This document shows, piece by piece, positions 51,930 through 61,949 of a DNA stretch of 64,000 nucleotides. The stretch is from assembly GCF_018494085.1 (NCBI RefSeq), contig NZ_JABBFP010000001.1:248001-312000 (forward strand), in the 5' to 3' direction. The notes under the pieces were generated by a model. That model ran no database searches and was not told where the DNA came from. It was given only the letters and a program-made list of their open reading frames with translations. Within the stretch, counting starts at the first letter, position 1. Each line of letters starts with the position of its first letter. Source of the DNA: Rosenbergiella collisarenosi (GTDB lineage: Bacteria; Pseudomonadota; Gammaproteobacteria; Enterobacterales; Enterobacteriaceae). A program made the position numbers and the translations under genes.

Positions 51930-53360
51930 TTAAGACTCTTCGTTGAAGAGTTTCGCTTTGTAGGCAGGATGCATCAGGTTTTCGACGGAGAAGATATCGT
52001 CGAGCTCGGCCTCGGTGAGTAGCTCTCTTTCTAACACGACCTCACGAACACTTTTACCCGTTTCCGCACAAATTTTACCCACGATATCGCCGTTATGGTG
52101 ACCAATGTACGGATTTAAGTAGGTGACGATGCCGATCGAATTAAAGACGTACGACTCGCAGATCGCCTGGTTAACGGTGATGCCGTTGACGCATTTTTCC
52201 AACAAGTTGTAACAGGCATTGCTGAGAATCGAAATCGATTCAAACATCGCTTGACCAATAACAGGTTCCATCACATTAAGCTGTAGCTGCCCGGCTTCCG
52301 CAGCCATCGTCACCGTCGTATCGTTACCGATGACCTTAAAGCATACTTGGTTGACGACTTCAGGTACTACAGGGTTGACCTTAGCCGGCATGATCGATGA
52401 GCCAGCTTGCAGCTGCGGTAAGTTGATCTCGTTCAGACCAGAGCGCGGGCCTGAAGAGAGCAAGCGTAAATCGTTACAGATCTTGGACAGTTTAACCGCT
52501 AAGCGTTTTAGCGAGGAGTGTACCATCACATAAGCGCCGCAGTCAGAGGTGGCTTCGATGAGATCTTCAGCGGCGACAACGGGAAGTTGCGTAATTTGAG
52601 CAAGATAGTTTACTGCAAGCGTCTGGTAACCTTCTGGCGTATTTAAACGCGTACCGATCGCCGTCGCGCCTAGGTTTACCTCCAACAACAGCTGTGCAGT
52701 ATGCAATATGCTTTTAGTCTCTTCTTTTAATAAGACGCTAAATGCTTTGAACTCTTGGCCTACCGTCATCGGAACCGCATCTTGTAACTGCGTTCGCCCC
52801 ATTTTTAGAATGTGCGCAAACTCCTGCGACTTACGATTAAAGCCGTCGCTTAGGCTGGTGATTGCCTCGATTAACTTAAGCAGTGAGTGGTAGACCGCAA
52901 TACGAAAACCGGTAGGGTAAGCATCATTGGTCGACTGACACATATTGACGTGGTCGTTGGGATTCAGGTGCTGGTACTCACCCTTCTGATAGCCCATTAG
53001 CTCAAGACCGATATTAGCCAGTACCTCATTCGTATTCATATTAACGGATGTGCCTGCGCCGCCTTGATAGACGTCAACAGGGAACTGGTCAATGCACGTC
53101 CCGTTATTGAGGACTTCATCGCAGGCCTTGATTATAGCTTCTGCGATGCTGCGAGGGATCGTTTTAAGGTCACGGTTGGCCAGCGCAGCCGCCTTCTTCA
53201 CCATTACCATGCCGCGTACAAATTCAGGAATGTCACTGATTTTGCTGCTGCTTATATAGAAATTTTCAATCGCACGTAACGTATGAATTCCAAAATAAGC
53301 ATCAGCGGGAACTTCGCGCATGCCGAGGAGGTCTTCTTCGATACGGATATTTTTGGTCAT
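51930..53360 (-). CDS. aspA: Aspartate ammonia-lyase (aspartase)
   Basis: The 476-residue enzyme (E. coli 478) has the fumarase/aspartase superfamily loop [11 protein letters not shown] with the catalytic serine, and [15 protein letters not shown] and [16 protein letters not shown] at the substrate site. It converts L-aspartate to fumarate and ammonia; the fumarate can feed anaerobic respiration. AGAAGG is the ribosome binding site. In E. coli it is followed by dcuA; here dcuA is absent and dsbD follows. The tetramer acts in the cytoplasm. Confidence 0.97.
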   Translation of the reverse strand: MTKNIRIEEDLLGMREVPADAYFGIHTLRAIENFYISSSKISDIPEFVRGMVMVKKAAALANRDLKTIPRSIAEAIIKACDEVLNNGTCIDQFPVDVYQGGAGTSVNMNTNEVLANIGLELMGYQKGEYQHLNPNDHVNMCQSTNDAYPTGFRIAVYHSLLKLIEAITSLSDGFNRKSQEFAHILKMGRTQLQDAVPMTVGQEFKAFSVLLKEETKSILHTAQLLLEVNLGATAIGTRLNTPEGYQTLAVNYLAQITQLPVVAAEDLIEATSDCGAYVMVHSSLKRLAVKLSKICNDLRLLSSGPRSGLNEINLPQLQAGSSIMPAKVNPVVPEVVNQVCFKVIGNDTTVTMAAEAGQLQLNVMEPVIGQAMFESISILSNACYNLLEKCVNGITVNQAICESYVFNSIGIVTYLNPYIGHHNGDIVGKICAETGKSVREVVLERELLTEAELDDIFSVENLMHPAYKAKLFNEES

Positions 53361-53773
53361 GAGAGCCTTCTTATAATAGGTCGTCGTTTTCCATGTCGAC
53401 GGTAATGTTGCCGTAATAATTTTGCGGTGCTACAAGGTGCAGCGAACCGTGACGCGATCATAGGCGGTTTTTTCTAAAAATCAGCCACACAGATCACTAT
53501 ATAGTAACTTTTTTTTTACATTTAATCCCTCGGTAATCGAGATTACCGAATCATTGTGCTTAGTGTATGAATAGGTGCGGTTATATAACAATAGTAAAAA
53601 CGAATTGTTTGCAGCATTACTCTGCCGTTACCGATGAGAAATGACAAATACTGACAAAAAAGTCTCCCTTTTCCTGACGGTTACGCGCTAAATACCTTGA
53701 ATTAACGGTAAGACATACCCATCATTAATCAATCGGTCGTATGACGAATATTTGTGAATTTGAGGAGACCACC
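53361..53773. other. Divergent promoter region of aspA and fxsA
   Basis: This 413-bp gap holds no gene. Its main feature is the perfect inverted repeat CGGTAATC-GA-GATTACCG at 53531-53548, and a nearby ACTATATAGT palindrome (53498-53507). Either could be an operator or part of a short hairpin. No CRP or FNR site could be assigned safely. Confidence 0.5.
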
Positions 53774-54250
53774 GTGCGTTGGTTACCATTTATTGCTCTA
53801 TTTATCTTGGCGTGGATTGAGATATCACTCTTTATCGAAGTCGCCCATGTGTTCGGGGTACTTTTAACCCTATTATTAGTAATTGTTACTTCTACAATAG
53901 GGTTATCCCTAGTTAAAAACCAAGGTATAAAAAATTTCCGTTTAATGCAGGAAAAGCTAGTACGAAATGAGAATCCGGCGCCAGAGATGACCCGGGGCCT
54001 TTCGCTGTTTTTGGCGGGGTTTCTCCTAATTCTTCCCGGTTTCTTCACTGATTTCTTAGGGGCCTTATTGTTGTTGCCAGTCGTTCAGCAACGGCTTACT
54101 CATAAACTGATGCCTTTTATCAGCGTCTGGGGAGGAAAGGGGCCGTCTGCGCAAGAGGGAGGCTTTACAATGGAAGGTGAATTTGAGCGTCGGGAAGACA
54201 AGCGCCTTGAACGCCACGACGAAACATCGTCGACCCATAAACCTGACTAA
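53774..54250 (+). CDS. fxsA: FxsA membrane protein
   Basis: The 158-residue protein (E. coli 158) has the FxsA family form: VRWLPFIALFILAWIEISLF at the start, two to four hydrophobic segments, and LPGFFTDFLGALLLLP before a polar, charged C-terminal tail. In E. coli overproduction of FxsA relieves exclusion of phage T7 by the F plasmid PifA protein; its normal role is unknown. The GTG at 53774 was chosen because GAGGAG lies 6 nt before it and it aligns with the E. coli start; the ATG at 53741 is upstream of that site. Confidence 0.92.
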   Translation: MRWLPFIALFILAWIEISLFIEVAHVFGVLLTLLLVIVTSTIGLSLVKNQGIKNFRLMQEKLVRNENPAPEMTRGLSLFLAGFLLILPGFFTDFLGALLLLPVVQQRLTHKLMPFISVWGGKGPSAQEGGFTMEGEFERREDKRLERHDETSSTHKPD

Positions 54251-54259
54251 CTATCCTCT

Positions 54260-54292
54260 GCACGCTAGTCCTTGCTAGCGTGTTATTTCTTC
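54260..54292 (+). terminator. Terminator of fxsA
   Basis: CACGCTAG pairs with CTAGCGTG across a 6-nt loop and is followed by the T-rich TTATTTCTT. Confidence 0.75.
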
Positions 54293-54362
54293 CGGCGTCC
54301 GACCTCCTTGCCCTACTCACTTAGCCGATTCGGGTAAAATTTCAAAAAAAAAATACATAGCC

Positions 54363-54394
54363 CCCCCTTGAAAGTGGTTGCCATCGTCCCTACC
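54363..54394 (+). promoter_or_regulatory. Sigma-32 heat-shock promoter of groESL
   Basis: CCCCCTTGAAA (-35, ending at 54373), a 13-nt spacer, and TCCCTACC (-10 region, 54387-54394) match the sigma-32 consensus CTTGAAA / CCCCATNT. The E. coli groE promoter has the same layout at the same place, about 75 nt before groES. Confidence 0.85.
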
Positions 54395-54468
54395 TCTGGA
54401 GTAACGAAGCCATTACGGCATCAAACTTAAATAATGCGTGACTAGTTATCTCATAGGAGAACGATCAA

Positions 54469-54762
54469 ATGAACATTCGTCCATTACATGACCGTGTAAT
54501 TGTTAAGCGTAAAGAAGTTGAAGCAAAATCAGCAGGCGGTATCGTTCTGACTGGTTCAGCAGCTGGCAAATCAAGCCGTGCAGAAGTACTGGCTGTGGGC
54601 AATGGTCGCATTCTTGAAAATGGTGAAATTAAACCACTAGACGTTAAAGTTGGTGATGTTGTGATTTTTAACGAAGGTTACGGCGCGAAAACAGAAAAGA
54701 TCGATAACGAAGAAGTTCTTATCATCTCCGAGAACGATATCCTTGCCGTAGTGACAGCGTAA
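54469..54762 (+). CDS. groS: Co-chaperonin GroES
   Basis: The 97-residue protein has the GroES start [20 protein letters not shown], the mobile loop [15 protein letters not shown] and the end ENDILAVV. The heptameric ring caps GroEL. TAGGAG precedes the ATG. Its base composition and codon choice are those of a highly expressed gene. It is followed 44 nt later by groL. Confidence 0.98.
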   Translation: MNIRPLHDRVIVKRKEVEAKSAGGIVLTGSAAGKSSRAEVLAVGNGRILENGEIKPLDVKVGDVVIFNEGYGAKTEKIDNEEVLIISENDILAVVTA

Positions 54763-54803
54763 TTACACGAAATAATTCATCTATAAAATTTTAAGGGAAT
54801 TAG

Positions 54804-56453
<1,650 letters not shown>

Positions 56454-56498
56454 TGCGACGAGAGTCGCGTAGGTAGCTAGCCTAGCGGGCTACGTCGA

Positions 56499-56530
56499 TA
56501 GTGAGTACTAACCTTGGGTTGTGCTCACTA
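56499..56530 (+). terminator. Terminator-like hairpin after groL
   Basis: TAGTGAG pairs with CTCACTA, with an inner AACC/GGTT pairing. It lies 45 nt after the groL stop. A T tract is missing (CCTTCCC follows). Confidence 0.55.
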
Positions 56531-56938
56531 CCTTCCCGCAAAATGTAGCAAAATATATAAATGTTCCGATGTTCCGGACTTTAAATGCCTCCGGAACATC
56601 GGCTTCGCTCAGCGAAGTTTAAATTCCGGATATGGCTTTATAAAGTCAGAGTCCCATAAATATTACAAATCTATAAATTATTTAAATCTTTAAATTATTT
56701 AAATATATTAAACACTTATAAATATTGTAACGTTCCATTGTGATTCACGTTGAAGCAAGCAGTTTTTGGGCTTGTGATGCAGCGGGGTAAACATCGTCTT
56801 TTATTAATATTAGTTACACTAGCACCTACCGGTGTGAAGCTGTATTCATGATTGTTTGGCTGTATTTCTTTGTACAGAGACAGACCTGTTATGTAACTAA
56901 CAGTAGCCTAGGAGCAGCGCGTCATCAGTAATGATGGG
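56531..56938. other. AT-rich spacer with two tandem hairpins, before the intron
   Basis: No gene is seen. Two stems lie side by side: CCGATGTTCCGG (56566-56577) pairs perfectly with CCGGAACATCGG (56591-56602), and CTTCGC (56603-56608) pairs with GCGAAG (56612-56617). A very AT-rich part with the repeated word AAATTATTTAAAT follows (56650-56720). The right end (56923-56936) is a small hairpin, CATCA-GTAA-TGATG, ending two bases before the intron. Confidence 0.6.
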
Positions 56939-57560
56939 GTGTGAGAGCGCTCTGACAATGTACTCCCCGTTTTCGGGTACTGTTTTACCGTGAGGTAAAC
57001 AGTGGATTTTACCAGTAGTAGGTAAATGAGAGGCTAGGCTGATTCATAGGGTTAATGTTAAGTGAACTGTTGTAAGCACCGTCAGCCGCAAGCAGCAAAA
57101 GCTACTGATATGCTGTGACCAAAAGGTACAAGGTCGGTTATTCCTTTTACATCTGGGAATACGTTACCAATAGACCTTCGGTGTATAGACAGGACCTAAG
57201 TGATTCGTGTCATGAATATGGAACTCGGTAAGCCCATATCTTTGCCACTCTGTGGCAGGTGAGTCGTAAGACAAACTGTTGAAGCTGTGGGTAGAGGAGG
57301 TTAGAAAAAGCGAATGCCATTCTGTAATGGAATGGATAGGGGGTTAAAGGTTCCTCCACCGGAAACGGGGCAGACTTCTAACTGGTCTTTAATTGTGTGC
57401 AGTACTGTAAAGCACATCTAACGTGACAGAAAGTTGGTCAAGATGGTTTATAAACCACCTCGACCTTACCCTACGGGAGTAGATGATATCTCCCGTAAGG
57501 GGGCTGTCCGTCTGCTTTCGCTCGGGGCTTTCTATAAAAAGCACAGAGGGGAGTAGCAAG

Positions 57561-59219
57561 ATGAGTACGTTAATAAAAGTACCTGCGCTTTCCGGCAGAG
57601 CGGAAAATTGGCACCAGATAAACTGGCGTTTAATACACCGTCAAGTCAGAGGGCTACAGATACGAATCGCAAAGGCAACGGAGCTGAAGCGCTGGCGTAG
57701 AGTTAAAACTCTACAAAGGATGCTGACGCGCTCGTTTGCAGCTAAAGCATTGGCTGTTAGACGAGTCACCGAAAACCGAGGCAGAAAGACCGCCGGAGTG
57801 GATCGACAATTGTGGAACACTCCCGAAAGTAAGTGGCAAACTATCTCCCAGCTAAAACGAACAGGGTATAAACCCTCTCCGTTAAGGCGAGTTTACATTC
57901 CGAAGAGCAATGGTAAGCGCCGTCCTCTAGGAATACCGACAATGAGAGATAGAGCTATGCAGGCGTTATACCTCTTAGCTCTAGATCCCGTATCGGAAAC
58001 TACGGCAGATCGTAATAGCTATGGCTTTCGTCCGTCTCGTTCAGCGGCAGACGCGATAGAGCAGTGTTTTGTAACGCTCGGTCGTAAGAGCTCTGCTGAA
58101 TGGGTTTTGGAAGGCGATATAAAAGGGTGTTTTGATAACATTAGTCATGACTGGTTACTAACCAACATACCGTTGGATAAAAAGGTACTTAGTAAATGGC
58201 TTAAAGCGGGATTCATGGAATCCGGTCGGTTATACCCAACTGAGGCAGGTACACCACAGGGAGGCATTATCTCCCCAGTACTGGCAAACATGGCATTGGA
58301 TGGTTTGGAGGCGTTGTTAGAAACCCAATTTGGGAAGAAAAACACCAAGGCCAGCTATAAAACCAAAGTCAATTATGTGCGCTACGCAGACGATTTCATC
58401 ATCACAGGTATCTCTAGAGAGCTACTTGAAGATGAAATTAAACCTCTTGTTGAAGCGTTTATGGCTGAGAGAGGATTGCAATTGTCACCAGAAAAAACGG
58501 TGATCACGCATATTTCAGAAGGGTTTGATTTTCTGGGGCAAAATGTACGTAAGTACCATGGAAAAATGCTTATAAAACCTGCAGCTAAGGGGCTATATAA
58601 TCATCTTCAGAAAGTCCGGCAAATAGTTAAACGTAATGCGGCATCAAGACAAATTGATTTGATTAGGCAACTCAATCCTGTACTTAGAGGTTGGGCTAAC
58701 TATCATCGACATATTGTCGCCAAAGAGACGTTTAGCTATATAGACTATCGCGTTTGGAAATTACTCTGGCGCTGGTCTTGCCGCCGACACGGTAATCGCA
58801 ACAAATATTGGGTGAAACAGAAGTATTTTCATTCGGTAGGAGGCGAGAACTGGGTATTTCAGAGTATCGATGCAGAATACGGTCAAATGAGACTCGTATC
58901 TTGTAAAGGTATCCCGATTAAACGTCATATAAAAATTAGGTCAGAAGCTAATCCATATAATCCAGTGGACGAGTTGTACTTTGAACAGCGTCTTATTAAG
59001 CGCTGGAAAGAAGGTAAAATGCAACGCGGGAAACTGAGATTTATTTGGGAGCGACAAGGCCATCGATGTTCGGTTTGTCGACAGCTATTCAAAGATAAAG
59101 ATGATTGGGATATCCATCATGTTATCAGGCGAGTAGATGGAGGCGGAGATGAAGTCGATAATTTAATGATGTTGCACCCTAACTGCCACAGGTTGATTCA
59201 CAATCATTCAGTGGATTAG
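57561..59219 (+). CDS. ltrA: Group II intron reverse transcriptase/maturase with HNH endonuclease
   Basis: The 552-residue protein has the RT palm and fingers (residues about 60-330: IPTMRDRAMQAL, GFRPSRSA, DIKGCFD with Asp186, TPQGG at 231-235 and the active-site YADD at 275-278), then the GIIM maturase (thumb) domain (NPVLRGWANYHRH), and a C-terminal HNH endonuclease (CSVC at 503-506, WDIHHVIRRVDGGGDEVDNL, HPNCHRLIH). All catalytic residues are present, so splicing and mobility may be active. The start at 57561 follows AGGGGAG; the ATG at 57483 lies in intron RNA structure and was rejected. Confidence 0.95.
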   Translation: MSTLIKVPALSGRAENWHQINWRLIHRQVRGLQIRIAKATELKRWRRVKTLQRMLTRSFAAKALAVRRVTENRGRKTAGVDRQLWNTPESKWQTISQLKRTGYKPSPLRRVYIPKSNGKRRPLGIPTMRDRAMQALYLLALDPVSETTADRNSYGFRPSRSAADAIEQCFVTLGRKSSAEWVLEGDIKGCFDNISHDWLLTNIPLDKKVLSKWLKAGFMESGRLYPTEAGTPQGGIISPVLANMALDGLEALLETQFGKKNTKASYKTKVNYVRYADDFIITGISRELLEDEIKPLVEAFMAERGLQLSPEKTVITHISEGFDFLGQNVRKYHGKMLIKPAAKGLYNHLQKVRQIVKRNAASRQIDLIRQLNPVLRGWANYHRHIVAKETFSYIDYRVWKLLWRWSCRRHGNRNKYWVKQKYFHSVGGENWVFQSIDAEYGQMRLVSCKGIPIKRHIKIRSEANPYNPVDELYFEQRLIKRWKEGKMQRGKLRFIWERQGHRCSVCRQLFKDKDDWDIHHVIRRVDGGGDEVDNLMMLHPNCHRLIHNHSVD

Positions 59220-59324
59220 GTACTACATATAGTGTTTTTTACTTCTACAACGATCTATATATTGATCTTTGCACTAATGTGATGGTAATTTATACAGTGT
59301 CGTTTAACTGTAAGGAGATGACCC

Positions 59325-59549
59325 ATGACAGGTAAAAATCAACATGTAGTTAAAAGAGATGGCGGTTGGGCTGTACGTGGTGAAAAGAACGCTAAAGATA
59401 CTTCACATCATCGTACGCAGCAGGATGCTTTCGAAGCTGCGCGTACAATAGCGAAGAATCAAAAAAGTGAAGTTTTCATCCATGGTGAAGATGGGAAAAT
59501 CCGTGAACGGAATACTTACGGTAACGATCCTTTCCCACCAAAAGGGTAG
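59325..59549 (+). CDS. DUF2188-type small protein inside the intron
   Basis: The 74-residue basic protein reads KNQHVVKRDGGWAVRGEKNA, then HHRTQQDAFEAARTIAKNQK and EVFIHGEDGKIRERNTYGND. This is the DUF2188 pattern (HVV-x-GGW-V, an alpha-helix, then V-H-x-DG-I-x-x-x-TYG), found in small single-domain proteins of unknown function. It has a strong ribosome binding site (TAAGGAG, 7 nt from ATG). It lies 105 bp after the maturase gene and 54 bp before domain V, so within intron domain IV. Typical introns have no second gene there. It seems to be cargo; function is unknown. Confidence 0.85.
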   Translation: MTGKNQHVVKRDGGWAVRGEKNAKDTSHHRTQQDAFEAARTIAKNQKSEVFIHGEDGKIRERNTYGNDPFPPKG

Positions 59550-59603
59550 CCCAATAGTTATAAAGTTGCCGGTCTGAGCATCAGCGAAGACTTGTAAAGG
59601 CTT

Positions 59604-59637
59604 GAGCCGTATGCGGGGAAACTTGCACGTACGGTTC
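59604..59637 (+). ncRNA. Group II intron domain V
   Basis: The 34-nt hairpin begins GAGCCGTATG and ends CGTACGGTTC; the catalytic AGC triad is at 59605-59607 and the loop is GAAA (59617-59620). The length and shape are those of the catalytic domain V. It is the surest mark of the intron RNA. Confidence 0.95.
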
Positions 59638-59640
59638 TTA

Positions 59641-59678
59641 GGGGGCGGCGGCACAGTAATGTGCTGCTGCTACCCGAC
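59641..59678 (+). ncRNA. Group II intron domain VI and 3' splice site
   Basis: GGGGGCGGCGGCAC pairs with GTGCTGCTGCT-CCC, leaving A59672 unpaired in the stem as branch point. The intron then ends CCCGAC at 59678, placing the branch A seven bases from the 3' splice site, the usual distance. Confidence 0.88.
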
Positions 59679-59747
59679 AGGTGACTCCGGTCACTGATAC
59701 ACACTGCCTACCTAACAGGTATTTTTAAAACACCTGTCAGCCAGTCG

Positions 59748-59777
59748 AAAACCCTAGCGTAAGCTAGGGTTTTTTTA
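59748..59777 (+). terminator. Terminator after the intron
   Basis: AAACCCTAGC pairs perfectly with GCTAGGGTTT across a GTAA loop and is followed by seven T. It may be the terminator of the transcript into which the intron was inserted. Confidence 0.92.
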
Positions 59778-60010
59778 TTTGTATAGACTGTGGCCTATTC
59801 CCGCTATCACTTTTATTAATCTCTTCTATGCTTATATTTTAATCGCTTGTGCAATGGAAGAAGTAGACTGTTTCACGGTAACTTTTCGTTACGTTGCTGG
59901 AATTTACCCTTAATTGCCGATATTCTAGCGGCGCTTGAGTAGGTTGAAGAGTGGCTAAGTCATTATAGGCTTCAAGAAATACTCTACTACGTATAATAAC
60001 GAGGAATAAA

Positions 60011-60364
60011 ATGCGTTTACTTTCAGTCATCCCAGTTTTATTAGCCGTGATTGTGGTCGCTGGCTGTAGTTCGGCGGGTAATCAATTGAATTCAGCAGGG
60101 CAACACGTACGTTTCGTTGATCAACAACCTGGGGCAGAATGTCACTATATCGGCACAGCGAGTGGCGAGCAAAGTAACTGGTTCTCTGGTCAACAAGTTG
60201 AAGGCGGAAATTCATTACGAGGCGCAGCGAATAATTTACGTAACCGTGCCGCTGAGATGGGTGGGAATGTTATCTATAACGCGAGTACACCAGGCCTAAG
60301 TTTAGTCTCAAGCTTCGTGCCAGTCGCAACTAAGATGTCAGGCCAAGTCTATAACTGCCCCTAA
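60011..60364 (+). CDS. yjeI: DUF4156 lipoprotein YjeI
   Basis: The 117-residue protein matches E. coli YjeI (117 residues). It has a lipoprotein signal with lipobox VVAGC (Cys19) and conserved FVDQQPGAECHYIGTASGEQS, LRGAANNLRNRAAEMGGNVIY and a C-terminal GQVYNC. The function is unknown; it should be anchored in the outer membrane on the periplasmic side. Its position between groL and epmB is as in E. coli. CGAGGA is the ribosome binding site. Confidence 0.93.
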   Translation: MRLLSVIPVLLAVIVVAGCSSAGNQLNSAGQHVRFVDQQPGAECHYIGTASGEQSNWFSGQQVEGGNSLRGAANNLRNRAAEMGGNVIYNASTPGLSLVSSFVPVATKMSGQVYNCP

Positions 60365-60375
60365 CGGACGCGAGT

Positions 60376-60406
60376 AAGCGTATCAAAACCCATTGATACG
60401 CTTTTT
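60376..60406 (+). terminator. Terminator between yjeI and the DUF1090 gene
   Basis: AAGCGTATCA pairs perfectly with TGATACGCTT across an 8-nt loop, followed by TTTT. It ends yjeI, and may also serve the convergent gene. Confidence 0.88.
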
Positions 60407-60411
60407 AACTT

Positions 60412-60840
60412 CTATTTCAGCTCGCTCAAACCTTGTTGCTTGTGTTGTAACTCACCGGTAATTTTCTCAATATCGGCATTTTTATCGGCAATTTTCTTCC
60501 GATATTTTGCCACTTTCTCCGCATTATTGTTCGCAGTCGCGTCCTGAAGATCGTGTTGGCTCTCCTGTAAATCTTGTTGTTTCTCTTTTAGCTTTCGCTG
60601 TAACTTTTGAATATCTTGCTCGGCATCTTGGCGGACAGTTGCTGGCGTACAGTGATCGCTGACTTCTGCCAGTGCCTTCTTCAATCCCGCAATTTGATGA
60701 CTATTATTGTGCTGTTGCGCGTAGCTAAGCTGCTCAGTTAAGGCTGCTTTTTTCTGGGCACAAGTCTGTACCGCACAGGCCTGCTGCGTGAAGAAGATTG
60801 CTGCAATCGAAAGTAACGGTACGGATAATCGTTTTTTCAT
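60412..60840 (-). CDS. DUF1090 (YqjC-type) periplasmic protein
   Basis: The 142-residue protein has a signal peptide (MKKRLSVPLLSIAAIFFTQQACA) and a charged, helical mature part. Two cysteines are at CAQKK and DHCTPA; the region from about residue 70 to 142 (QKLQRKLKEKQQDLQESQHD and on) is a coiled coil rich in Gln, Lys and Asp. This is the DUF1090 family of E. coli YqjC, of unknown function. In E. coli yqjC is elsewhere (near yqjDE), so this copy is an insertion in the yjeI-epmB interval. Confidence 0.87.
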   Translation of the reverse strand: MKKRLSVPLLSIAAIFFTQQACAVQTCAQKKAALTEQLSYAQQHNNSHQIAGLKKALAEVSDHCTPATVRQDAEQDIQKLQRKLKEKQQDLQESQHDLQDATANNNAEKVAKYRKKIADKNADIEKITGELQHKQQGLSELK

Positions 60841-60881
60841 AGAAACCTTTCCTTGAGTGATTAACAGTTAAGTCGCCTTAA

Positions 60882-61910
60882 TTAAACTTGTCGGAGCTGT
60901 AAGTCCAAAGGCGTTTTACTCGGTTCTCCACCAATTTCCCTTGCGAGGCGGGGAACCAGATAGCCAGACACTTTACCCAATAAGCCATGCATGATGATAC
61001 GTGCTTGTTCATCGGACACATAAAAGTGTGCGGCACCCTGTACTTTATCCAAAACGTGAAGGTAGTACGGGAGAATTCCTACCTCAAATAGGCGGTTACT
61101 CAGACTAGCAAGAATAGCGGCATCGTCGTTGATATCACGCAATAAAACACTCTGATTGAGTAATGTTACATTGGCCGTCCTGAGTTTGGACATGGCCTGA
61201 GCAAACTCATCATCAATTTCTTGTGCATGATTAACATGCGTGACCATGACCACTTGTAACCTCGATCTCGCAAGGCGCTGGCACAGTAGGTCGGTTACGC
61301 GAGCAGGGATGACTACCGGTAACCGCGAATGGATCCGTAGGCGTTGAATATGTGGAATTGCTTCCAGTTCGCCGATCAGATAATCCAATTCATGATCCTT
61401 AGCCATTAAAGGATCGCCGCCAGAGAAGATAATTTCATTTAATTCTGGGTGTTGACGGATATAATCAAGCGCGACTTGCCAATTTCGCTTATTACCTTGG
61501 TTATCTTGATAAGGGAAATGGCGGCGAAAGCAGTATCGACAGTTTACCGCACAGCCACCTTTTACCAATAATAGCGCGCGGTTAACGTATTTATGGAGTA
61601 ACCCAGGTACCGCTGCGGCTTGTTCGTCTAATGGGTCCGTCGAATAGCCAGGCGTTAACGTAAACTCGCTGGCTTGTGTGATGACTTGGCGCAATAGGGG
61701 ATCGTTAGGATCGCCTGGTGTCATGCGGCGAATGAATGCACGGGGAACACGCAGCGCAAATAAGCGGCGTGCATCATGACCTGCCTGTAGTTCAGGAAGG
61801 TGTTCGAGATTTAAAAGTTGTAGTAATTCAGCAGGTTCTGTCACAACGTCTGCAAGTTGCTGCAACCAATCTTCTCTAGCAGGGGTATTTAGGGTTACAA
61901 TGTTTGCCAT
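60882..61910 (-). CDS. epmB: EF-P beta-lysylation protein EpmB
   Basis: The 342-residue radical SAM enzyme equals E. coli EpmB in length. The cluster cysteines are Cys120, Cys124 and Cys127 in GGCAVNCRYCFRRHFPY; the PLP lysine is likely the one in MHGLLGKVSGYLVPRL. It turns (S)-alpha-lysine into (R)-beta-lysine, which EpmA attaches to EF-P. It is divergent from efp with a 39-bp gap. The ATG at 61910 aligns with the E. coli start; an in-frame ATG at 61922 cannot be excluded. Confidence 0.97.
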   Translation of the reverse strand: MANIVTLNTPAREDWLQQLADVVTEPAELLQLLNLEHLPELQAGHDARRLFALRVPRAFIRRMTPGDPNDPLLRQVITQASEFTLTPGYSTDPLDEQAAAVPGLLHKYVNRALLLVKGGCAVNCRYCFRRHFPYQDNQGNKRNWQVALDYIRQHPELNEIIFSGGDPLMAKDHELDYLIGELEAIPHIQRLRIHSRLPVVIPARVTDLLCQRLARSRLQVVMVTHVNHAQEIDDEFAQAMSKLRTANVTLLNQSVLLRDINDDAAILASLSNRLFEVGILPYYLHVLDKVQGAAHFYVSDEQARIIMHGLLGKVSGYLVPRLAREIGGEPSKTPLDLQLRQV

Positions 61911-61949
61911 TTTTGGCTTCATACCAGTGATTATTTATAGAGGGCCTTC

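Larger units (their letters stand above)
56939..59678 (+). mobile_element. Group II intron with maturase and a second inner gene
   Basis: The intron can be bounded from sequence. The 5' end is GTGTGAG, fitting the GUGYG rule. CCCAT at 57233-57237, about 295 nt inside (the usual EBS1 distance), pairs with ATGGG at 56934-56938 just before the start (IBS1). Near the 3' end are domain V (59604-59637) and domain VI with a bulged A at 59672, seven bases from the end; the last bases are AC, as AY is expected. Between lie the maturase gene and a DUF2188-type gene. The HNH-bearing maturase suggests the chloroplast-like/IIB group. Length is about 2740 bp, longer than usual. It appears intact. Confidence 0.88.

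Noticed and set aside
57483..57560. Extended N-terminus of the maturase
   Set aside because: The sequence is part of the intron RNA structure; ATG 57561 has the ribosome binding site and fits the family start.
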